From UBA7692 sp964650845 (lineage in GTDB: Bacteria; Bacteroidota; Bacteroidia; Chitinophagales; LD1): DNA of 64,000 nucleotides. Made by a program: the position numbers and the translations under genes. Each line of letters opens with the position of its first letter. Position 1 is the first letter of the stretch. Under the pieces are notes generated by a model. The model was not told where the DNA came from. It was given only the letters and a program-made list of their open reading frames with translations, and made no database searches. Positions 27,843 through 35,189 of this stretch are shown here, in pieces. The stretch covers positions 14,515 through 78,514 of the forward strand of contig CAZYXR010000002.1 of the NCBI GenBank assembly GCA_964650845.1. The letters are read 5' to 3'.

Positions 27843-29075
27843 ATGTCTCTTCCAATAATTTCAGTCAATAATGTAGCAAAATCTTTCAAAGTTGCCGATA
27901 GCAATACACAAACAGTAGGGATTGGCAGTACATTTTGGGCATTAAAAGATATTTCTTTTGACGTTTTGGAAGGAGAAGTGTTGGGAATAATTGGGCGCAA
28001 TGGCTCAGGCAAAAGCACACTACTTAAAATTCTAAGTAACATAGTTAAACCATCCTCAGGCACAGTTATGTTAAGAGGAAATGTTACATCTATTTTAGAG
28101 ATTGGGTCTGGCTTTCATCCAGAACTCACTGGGATAGAAAATATTTTTCTCTATGGTAGTATGCTTGGAATGAGCCGAAAAGAAATAAACCAATTGTTGG
28201 AAGAGATTGTTGATTTCAGCGAAATAGGAGATTTCGTTAATGAGCAAGTAAAAAATTATTCCAGCGGTATGTATCTACGCCTTGCATTGTCGGTAGTGCT
28301 GCAGGCGCACATTTCAACCCTTATAGTTGATGAAGTATTAGCGGTAGGCGATGCCGGGTTTAAAAAAAAGACGTTTGACAAAATCAGCTCACTTATCAAA
28401 AAGAGAGGCGTTTCTGTTGTAATGGTATCTCATGGAATGAACGACCTAATTGAGTTAAGCAATAGGTGTATTTACTTAGAAAAAGGAAGAATAGTTGACG
28501 AAGGTCTGCCCGATGATATCATTTCACGGTATTTGGTGGATGTTACTTCTGGAAACAATAGAAAAGTGCCACCTGGTTCTGTAAAAAAGTTGGAATGGGA
28601 TAATGTGCCAGAGGCTCCGGGCAATAATCAGGTGCGACTAATTGGAGTAGCCATAAAACAAGATCAAGAAGAACAGCGAAGCGATATTTTTATTGAAGAT
28701 GCCCTTTTTTTTGAAGTTGAATTTGTAAAACTGACAGACAATATTGCTTTAAATGTAACCCTTGTTTTTTACGATGCATTACAAACCCCGCTGTTTTTTG
28801 CCACATCATTGTACAACAAAGCAGAAGCAGATATAGACAACTTATATCAAACAGAGAAAGGTCGCTTGAAGTATTCTTGTTTTATACCAAGTTTTTTCAA
28901 TGCAGGGCATTATTCTTTTCAAGTAAAGTTTGGTACAGAGAGCGAACCGGAACTCTATGTACATAGCGAAAAGTTTAGTTTTTCAGTAAAAAAGAATCCC
29001 ATTTTAAAGTATCAAGAGATAAAACCAGTGATACTTAGACCGAGTTTCAATTGGGTTCATCAAAGAATTCTATAG
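27843..29075 (+). CDS. Wzt-like ABC transporter ATP-binding protein with C-terminal binding domain
   Basis: A 410-residue ATPase. Walker A GRNGSGKST is at residues 51-59, the signature is NYSSGMYLRL, and Walker B is TLIVDEVLAVGD. From about residue 245 a separate beta-rich domain follows, as in Wzt proteins that recognise the non-reducing end of O-antigen or capsule chains before export by a Wzm permease. This places a polysaccharide or glycolipid export step in the cluster. No Wzm-type permease gene is found next to it or elsewhere in the window, so the partner must be encoded elsewhere. Confidence 0.88.
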   Translation: MSLPIISVNNVAKSFKVADSNTQTVGIGSTFWALKDISFDVLEGEVLGIIGRNGSGKSTLLKILSNIVKPSSGTVMLRGNVTSILEIGSGFHPELTGIENIFLYGSMLGMSRKEINQLLEEIVDFSEIGDFVNEQVKNYSSGMYLRLALSVVLQAHISTLIVDEVLAVGDAGFKKKTFDKISSLIKKRGVSVVMVSHGMNDLIELSNRCIYLEKGRIVDEGLPDDIISRYLVDVTSGNNRKVPPGSVKKLEWDNVPEAPGNNQVRLIGVAIKQDQEEQRSDIFIEDALFFEVEFVKLTDNIALNVTLVFYDALQTPLFFATSLYNKAEADIDNLYQTEKGRLKYSCFIPSFFNAGHYSFQVKFGTESEPELYVHSEKFSFSVKKNPILKYQEIKPVILRPSFNWVHQRIL

Positions 29076-29187
29076 ACGTTAGACAGAAAATTATTCTTCA
29101 GAGAAATGACAATCACTTTAACTGTTCTTTTCTGCAAAAATTTTATTTGAATCAACTTGCTGTCTTGTTTTTTGAAATGGTGTATGC

Positions 29188-30418
29188 CTAACGTTTAAAA
29201 AAATGGCTATAAATAAGTCGTGCAGCTTCATTATATCCAGTGGAGTTAAAATGTGCATCTATATGCCAATATAGTTGTTCAGGCTTATTATATCTTGATA
29301 GGCTATCATTTAAATTAAGGTATTCTATGTTTAACTCAGTTAATTGCTTATTTAATGCCATATACTCATTATTAACACTCAAAACTTCCGATAGCACAGG
29401 GGTGAGTACCACATAAAGCCTTACATTTTCTTTATCTGTCCAAGGAATAATTGAGAACTTAAACAGCTCTATAATCTGTTTTATAGCTTCTTGCGCTGCA
29501 GCTGTTTTATCTTCCTTTGTCATCAGTGTAAAATCATAACCAAGCACATTATGCATAAAAAGCCTAAATACATAACTTATTGCGTAAAGCGGTTCCCAAA
29601 ATGGAGGTTTGCGAAATTGTATAGAACCATCATCTAAAAATCTCCCCCCCCCCGCGCATCATAACATCATTTATATCGCTTTGATTCATCATAAAAATTG
29701 CTCCGTAAACAGGATACCGAGATTTTAATACCTTCAAAAGATTAAACTCAAAGAAAGGATCGCTTCCACTACTTCCACCATTCACAATTTCTATATTAGT
29801 ATCAATTTGGGCAATATGTTTTTCAAGAAGAAAAGGATATGTACTATCATGGGGTGCCCCAAATGATTCTGTGAAAGAGTCGCCTAACGTGATAATCGTT
29901 TTTTTGTTTTTACTCGGCAGTTTACCCCTTAAGCCTAGTTCATTGGTTTTTTCATTCGTATAATTGAACTCAGGTGCTTCATAATCTCTTGTTACATTTG
30001 CATCAGCTATATGTAAATGCTTGATTTTATCTTCCGAATTATTTTTTACAGACGAAATCTTATTATAATCTGTGTCATACATCGTATAATACTCTCCGCT
30101 CAACCTTTCAGAATAAGTAATTGGGTATTTGAAATAAAACCTAAGGGTTGTTTCTGCTATAAATAAAGAAAATACGATAGAAGCAAATAACAACAAAACA
30201 TAGTTGGGCTTAATATTTAATACTTTGAAGATTACAAAAGGCAATATAAATAGGATTGTGTAGTATAAAATCGTAACAGTGAATGTTGATTCACCATTAA
30301 ATGGCATAGACAAGTAGTCTGGTATCTTTAACGCAATAAGTATTTTTAATGCAAAGAATATTATCAGAGTGTATTTCAATACTTTTATAAACATATTTGA
30401 TTTGTGGAATTGCATCAT
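29188..30418 (-). pseudogene. SGNH/GDSL-type envelope protein, frameshifted at a G10 tract
   Basis: Two frames on the minus strand make up one gene. The N-terminal part (from 30418) has three hydrophobic helices (MFIKVLKYTLII; FTVTILYYTILFILPF; YVLLLFASIVFSLFIAE), then TLGDSFTESFG with the SGNH nucleophile Ser and NGGSSGSDPFFE. It runs out of frame just after a run of ten G (plus-strand C at 29644-29653). With nine G it would continue MMRGGGRFLDDGSIQF into the second frame, which contains the block V motif HIDAHFNSTGY and ends at 29188, giving about 409 residues. The cause may be a true mutation, phase variation or a sequencing error. Family members act on glycan O-acetyl groups. Confidence 0.75.
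29644..29653. repeat. Homopolymer C10 (G10 on the coding strand) at the frameshift site
   Basis: Ten consecutive C on the plus strand lie exactly where the SGNH gene changes frame. Deleting one base restores a single open frame across the gene. Tracts of this length are typical slip sites both for polymerases in vivo and for sequencing. Confidence 0.9.
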
Positions 30419-30481
30419 TTCTTTTTTATCTAAAGTAAGGCGGCAAGATAACAAAATACGAATTTCGTCTGATGTTTTTGT

Positions 30482-30489
30482 TACCTTTG
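30482..30489 (+). promoter_or_regulatory. Candidate -7 element for the radical SAM gene
   Basis: TACCTTTG matches the Bacteroidota -7 consensus TAnnTTTG and lies 13 nt before the ATG at 30503. It is in the gap between this gene and the divergent SGNH gene. No clear -33 partner was found. Confidence 0.45.
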
Positions 30490-30502
30490 TAATCTGAATT
30501 GT

Positions 30503-31810
30503 ATGCCATCTCCTACCCCCAATAAAATAACTTGTGTAAAGGATGTGTCCGAGAGTAAAGCCTTCTGCATTAAACCTTGGGTACACTTGCACGTTTCGGT
30601 TCATGGCAAGGTTACTCCATGTTGTCAGGCAGCGTGGGAAAATTATGAATTTGGAGACATTAACCAAGAAAGTTTTGGCGAAATATGGAATGGCGAAAAG
30701 ATGAGAGAATTTCGCTTAGCGATGCTAAAGGATGATTTTAATTTCCGTTGTCATTACTGCTATAATATTGAAAAAGAGGGGCTTCAGAGTCATAGAATGC
30801 TCACTAACTCAATTTATGCAGACAAATTACCTTGGGTGCTTGAGACAGATGCTACGGGAATATCGCCTAAGGCAAAGCCTGTTTCATGGGATATTCGCAT
30901 TTCCAATTTGTGTAACTTTAAGTGTAGAATTTGCGGGCATCATTCAAGTTCCAGTTGGTATGAAGATGCAAAAGCACTTGGATTGCAAAGGTCAGTGCAT
31001 AATGAATCTTTATTTTATGATCGCAAAGTTAATAAAGGGACTAAAGATTTTGATTTGTTGATGCGGCAATTGGATTTTGTGATTCCCGATTTGGAAGAAA
31101 TTTATTTTGCCGGAGGCGAGCCTCTTATTGCTAAGGAGCACTATCAAATTCTTCAAAAACTAATTGAACGCGGAAAGACAGATGTCCGTTTACGCTATCA
31201 TACCAATTTCTCAAAAACTGTTTTTGGAGGAATAGATGTTTTCAAGTTATGGAAAAATTTTGACGATGTAGGTGTGTGGGCCAGTTTAGATGATAGTGGG
31301 CATAGAGGAGAATTGCAGCGTAACGGGCAGAGGTGGAAAGAAGCAGAAGAGAATCGTGAACGGATGCAGAAAGAATGTGCTAACGTGTCTTTTGCCATAA
31401 ATAGCACTATCAGTTTGTTTAATATCCAGCACTTCCCCGATTTTCATCGAGATTGGACAGAAAAAGGTCTCATCTGCATAAATCAGATAACTCCACATCT
31501 TTTATTACACCCTCTTTATTATAGTATTCAAATATTGCCCAAAGAGATAAAACTTCGGGTTGAAGAAAAAATAAATAGTCACATTTCATGGATAAAGGAA
31601 TATGCTCAAGCACATCCTGACTGTATAGACGCTAACGCGCCCTCGGTAGAAAACTTAATCAATGAGTTGAAAGGATACTTAAAATATATGAACTCAAAAG
31701 ATGAAACAAGGCTGATATCGGAGTTCAGAGAAATGACTGCCAAACTTGATAAACTCCGACAAGAAAACACAGCAGAAACATTTCCTGAATTAGCTGAATT
31801 GTTCTTATAA
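30503..31810 (+). CDS. Radical SAM protein with Cys-rich N-terminal domain (twitch/SPASM-like)
   Basis: A 435-residue protein in which an auxiliary-cluster-like region comes first. Cysteines are at residues 22, 40, 41, 83 and 86 (AFCIKPW, TPCCQAAW, CHYCY), with FGDINQESFGEIWNGEKMREFR, a segment normally seen at the C-terminus of SPASM proteins. The radical SAM cluster C137, C141, C144 (NLCNFKCRIC) and FAGGEPLI follow. The C-terminal ~90 residues are helical. This order is that of twitch-domain radical SAM proteins found in polysaccharide and sugar-modification loci. It is divergent from the SGNH gene and convergent with PhyH 7. Confidence 0.83.
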   Translation: MPSPTPNKITCVKDVSESKAFCIKPWVHLHVSVHGKVTPCCQAAWENYEFGDINQESFGEIWNGEKMREFRLAMLKDDFNFRCHYCYNIEKEGLQSHRMLTNSIYADKLPWVLETDATGISPKAKPVSWDIRISNLCNFKCRICGHHSSSSWYEDAKALGLQRSVHNESLFYDRKVNKGTKDFDLLMRQLDFVIPDLEEIYFAGGEPLIAKEHYQILQKLIERGKTDVRLRYHTNFSKTVFGGIDVFKLWKNFDDVGVWASLDDSGHRGELQRNGQRWKEAEENRERMQKECANVSFAINSTISLFNIQHFPDFHRDWTEKGLICINQITPHLLLHPLYYSIQILPKEIKLRVEEKINSHISWIKEYAQAHPDCIDANAPSVENLINELKGYLKYMNSKDETRLISEFREMTAKLDKLRQENTAETFPELAELFL

Positions 31811-31877
31811 AGATTCACCACTATCGGTTGCTGTTCGCTTGCAAGAATTGTATAGTTAAAACTGTAATTGAACCTAT

Positions 31878-32726
31878 TTAAAGGGCGATTGACTCTTCAA
31901 CAACATTTTTATTAAGCCACTCAACAATATCTTCTCGAGTCAAAGAAGGTGGGGCGTAATGAAACTTCTTAACTATTGGGAAACGATTGTCTTGATTACC
32001 CCATGCGTTTTCAAAAAAGAACTGATATGGCACATCATAAACAGTAACTTCTTTCGTTTCATCATTCAAGTAATGGTACAAAAACTTAGCGTCCGGATGT
32101 AATAATCCAAAATGCACCACGGGTCTTGGTTGCGGAGTTAGATTATCAAACGAACCGTGTAACACTTTATCTCCGTATATAACCAAATCGCCTGCATTAG
32201 CATCAATAACATCGCAGTGTTCCACCAATAATTTTTCGTGTTCCATATATGGCCAAGGAGTATTATGTGGCAACGGATAGCCAAAAAACGTATGGCTTTT
32301 CTTTAGCACATAAAGACGCCCATTTTGAGAAGTAGTATCTACTACCGGCAACCAAATATTATGATAAGAAAAATTCGGCTCATCTTGTACGCTATAATCT
32401 CTGTGTATAACAATAGCACTTTGAGGAGTTGGGTTTTTAACCAAAAAGGTAGCTGCCGGACAAACATAGTTTTTCATGTATTTGTCCAAATTGGGTTTTA
32501 CAATAGCTAAAATTCGGTTGCTTAAAGAAAGCGAACGGTCATGCGGTATATCGCAAAGGCTATTCCACAAATTGCCACACGACTGTCCATCAATGTGGTA
32601 ATGCGATTCAAAAAGATTTTTCAAATCTGCAATCTCTTGAGTGTTCAAGAGGTTTCTTATAATCACATAACCATCCTCATCAAACTGTTGCTGCAATTCA
32701 GAATTGATAAACTCTGCACTTTTCAT
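31878..32726 (-). CDS. PhyH family oxygenase 7
   Basis: A 282-residue PhyH enzyme on the opposite strand from the main array. Ligands are H108 and D110 (VIHRDY), H190 (KVLHGS) and R201. The core is NIWLPVVDTTSQNGRLYVLKKSH. The H-R-D variant and the longer C-terminal part set it apart from copies 1-6, so it may be an older or separately acquired member. It converges with the twitch radical SAM gene. Confidence 0.87.
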   Translation of the reverse strand: MKSAEFINSELQQQFDEDGYVIIRNLLNTQEIADLKNLFESHYHIDGQSCGNLWNSLCDIPHDRSLSLSNRILAIVKPNLDKYMKNYVCPAATFLVKNPTPQSAIVIHRDYSVQDEPNFSYHNIWLPVVDTTSQNGRLYVLKKSHTFFGYPLPHNTPWPYMEHEKLLVEHCDVIDANAGDLVIYGDKVLHGSFDNLTPQPRPVVHFGLLHPDAKFLYHYLNDETKEVTVYDVPYQFFFENAWGNQDNRFPIVKKFHYAPPSLTREDIVEWLNKNVVEESIAL

Positions 32727-32879
32727 AAACTTACTTTTTGCGAACCTACAATAATTTATCTGATTGCAAAATCTAAGGATGTCATATTTTTAGTGAAAAT
32801 CAGAAGCAGTGGGACATAGTATTGATGAGGCTACAAATAGCCTTTAGCTATATTTTCAATTACCCTCAAATTTTTTTTG

Positions 32880-32887
32880 TAACTTTG
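32880..32887 (+). promoter_or_regulatory. Candidate -7 element upstream of the AspH-like gene
   Basis: TAACTTTG matches TAnnTTTG in the 282-bp gap between PhyH 7 and the AspH-like gene. It would give a leader of about 115 nt. A -33 element is not obvious. Confidence 0.4.
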
Positions 32888-33008
32888 CTCAAGATAATAA
32901 ATTACGTTTAAGTTATTGTAAATCAAATAGGTATATTGCTTTATTGCGCAGAGGCTACCTTTTTGATTCCCTTCTTTTAAAACACACACAAAGTAACAAC
33001 AAACAAGC

Positions 33009-33758
33009 GTGAAACCCAAAGCAGTATTTTTTTTAAACGAGACTGATACATACAACGGTTCGGAACCATTTTTTTATAATCCGGAAAGTTTTAGCTGGGT
33101 AGCTTCTTTGGAGTCAAACTGGCATATCATTCGCGATGAAATGCAAGATATAATATCAGGAAATCAAGAAATAGTTCTTAGTAGCCCAAACCCCCCCTAT
33201 CTGTCGCAACCGAGTGCTTGGAAGAATATTTACTTTTGGAATTTCATGTGGCAATATCACAAGAACTGCCGCAGATACCCAAAAACTTACAATCTGTTAA
33301 AAAGCATTCCTAATCTCACTTTTGCTGAATTTACAGTTTTGGAGCCACATAGCAGAGTTCTCCCCCATATAGGCGAAACCAACACTACCATTAGAGGTCA
33401 TTTGGGAATTGTTATTCCTGGAAAACTACCTTTAGCAGGCATTAAAGTAGGTAATGAGGAAAAAAGTTGGGAAGAGGGTAAAGTGGTACTATTTAGCGAC
33501 TGTCACCGCCATACAGTTTGGAACGATACAGACGCAAGAAGATTTGTCTTGGTTTTTGATATTACACGACAAGAGTTTACTGATAAAAAACTATGGGTAA
33601 ATGCGCAAAGTCTTTCGGCCCTTACTATTAAATTTTTAGATGAGAAAATGAGACTGTTTATGTATTTACCTAAACCAATACTGAAAGTTGCGCATAAATG
33701 TATCGCAGCTATGTGGTGGTTGTATCTACCCGTTCAAAACAGTAGAAGATTTTTTTAA
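33009..33758 (+). CDS. Aspartyl/asparaginyl beta-hydroxylase (AspH) domain protein
   Basis: A 249-residue Fe(II)/2-oxoglutarate hydroxylase. The AspH motifs are clear: LEPHSRVLPHIGETNTTIRGHLG with iron ligand H120, and SDCHRHTVWNDTDARRFVLVFD with ligand H168 and an Arg for 2-oxoglutarate. As in characterised AspH, the acidic ligand is a Gly (HIG). Bacterial homologues include lipid A hydroxylase LpxO and amino-acid hydroxylases, so the substrate could be a fatty acyl chain. The start is a GTG, because no ATG precedes the conserved region in frame. The C-terminus holds a weakly hydrophobic helix. Confidence 0.82.
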   Translation: MKPKAVFFLNETDTYNGSEPFFYNPESFSWVASLESNWHIIRDEMQDIISGNQEIVLSSPNPPYLSQPSAWKNIYFWNFMWQYHKNCRRYPKTYNLLKSIPNLTFAEFTVLEPHSRVLPHIGETNTTIRGHLGIVIPGKLPLAGIKVGNEEKSWEEGKVVLFSDCHRHTVWNDTDARRFVLVFDITRQEFTDKKLWVNAQSLSALTIKFLDEKMRLFMYLPKPILKVAHKCIAAMWWLYLPVQNSRRFF

Positions 33759-33773
33759 GAGAAATATTGACAG

Positions 33774-35144
33774 ATGAAGAAAAATGTTGGTGTAATGCTT
33801 ATGGTTATTGCATTCGCTCTTTCTTTGGCTGAGCTAATACTAAGATTAACAGGGTATTATCCAGGCCAATTTAGAAAGCTGGATGGGTTTGAGTTGGTTG
33901 ATAGCTTGATAACATATCAAAACTTTGAAACCGATGAGGGGGGAATTTATAAATTCAGTTCATGGGTGTATGATTCCATACCAAAATATTACAACGCCCG
34001 AAATGGCAGCGTTACCGCAAAACATGTTGAAGAAAGTTTATACAATGTAGATAACATTGATTATATCTATCAAAGCTATGCTCGATTAAGTAATAAAGAT
34101 GCTGCAAATAATTTGAGCTGGAAGATGGAACGCTATTTTTCAGACGAATCACATGAAAGTGAATTCGAGATGATTGTAAGAAGTTTAAAAAGAAGTAAGC
34201 ACAACGACTCAACCGATGAATGGAGCGCGGCTCTGATGAACTATGCCGACAAACCCTATAATCGAGAAGGTTTTAAAGGTATTGAGTTTAAGATACATAA
34301 TACTAAACGTAAAAGAATATTATTTATTGGCGACTCGTTTGTTTATGGTATGTCAGCCAGACCTTATTACAATAGTTTTTCAGATATTTTACTCGCCAAG
34401 GGATACATGGTTTACAGTGCCGGAATACCAGGCACGGACCCTGCGCAGTATGCTGCTATAGCTCGAAAATATTTACCCGCTTTAAGACCAGATTTAGTTG
34501 TTGTATGCTTCTACCCCGGAAACGATATGATGGGCTTTGAACGGGATGTAAAGTTGGGCGAACCACATGAGCACATTACTAATGCAGGTTTTTTTCAAAG
34601 CAATATCAATGGCAAGTATTATTCTGCTTTAGAAGCCTATGCCTATTATGCTTCATTGATTACAATACCCGAAAACGGAAATGTTGCTTCAATCTTGTTA
34701 AGAAAATCTGCCATTGGAGGATTGTTGTGGGGTGCTATGTTTAAGATAGGTGCAGTGCAGCATCCTGTAATAGACTTAGCAAAAGTGTTGTATCAAACAG
34801 ACTTAACCACACAGATAAAAGTTACAAAGCAGTATGTAAGAGAATGGAATGCTTTGGCAGACAGTATGAATATACGCTGTGTTAATGTGATCATTCCGGA
34901 ATATATCGGCCCACAAAACAAACACGGATTTTTACAGCCAGATTCAACAGTTTTATCGCAGATTTTCCCATCGGAGTTTTTTATACCCGATTCATTTTCA
35001 AAATCAATACATTTTCCTGAAAACGATTGCCACTTCAATAATTTGGGATCAAAAAAATATGCAGACTTTTTGGAGCGGCTGATAAAAAAGAGCGATAGTA
35101 CGTATCCAAAAGCAAATGTGGAAGCAGGCAAACCATTGTATTGA
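33774..35144 (+). CDS. SGNH/GDSL hydrolase domain protein, membrane anchored
   Basis: A 456-residue protein with a signal anchor (residues 4-25). A ~180-residue linker is followed by the SGNH core: ILFIGDSFVYGMSA with the nucleophile Ser, AGIPGTDPAQYA, VVCFYPGNDM (block III Asn) and PENDCHFNNLGSKKYA (block V Asp/His). All four blocks are complete, unlike the 12477-13490 relative. It follows the AspH-like gene by 15 nt. Such proteins commonly add or remove acyl groups on secreted glycans. It is the last gene of the accessory cluster. Confidence 0.8.
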   Translation: MKKNVGVMLMVIAFALSLAELILRLTGYYPGQFRKLDGFELVDSLITYQNFETDEGGIYKFSSWVYDSIPKYYNARNGSVTAKHVEESLYNVDNIDYIYQSYARLSNKDAANNLSWKMERYFSDESHESEFEMIVRSLKRSKHNDSTDEWSAALMNYADKPYNREGFKGIEFKIHNTKRKRILFIGDSFVYGMSARPYYNSFSDILLAKGYMVYSAGIPGTDPAQYAAIARKYLPALRPDLVVVCFYPGNDMMGFERDVKLGEPHEHITNAGFFQSNINGKYYSALEAYAYYASLITIPENGNVASILLRKSAIGGLLWGAMFKIGAVQHPVIDLAKVLYQTDLTTQIKVTKQYVREWNALADSMNIRCVNVIIPEYIGPQNKHGFLQPDSTVLSQIFPSEFFIPDSFSKSIHFPENDCHFNNLGSKKYADFLERLIKKSDSTYPKANVEAGKPLY

Positions 35145-35189
35145 ATTTGTTAGAAGAGGTAGTATTGATTGCAATGTTCCCCCCCTTCT

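Noticed and set aside
30419..30667. 83-residue extension of the frameshifted SGNH protein
   Set aside because: It overlaps the start of the divergent radical SAM gene on the other strand and has no conserved features; the start near 30418 gives the expected membrane anchor.
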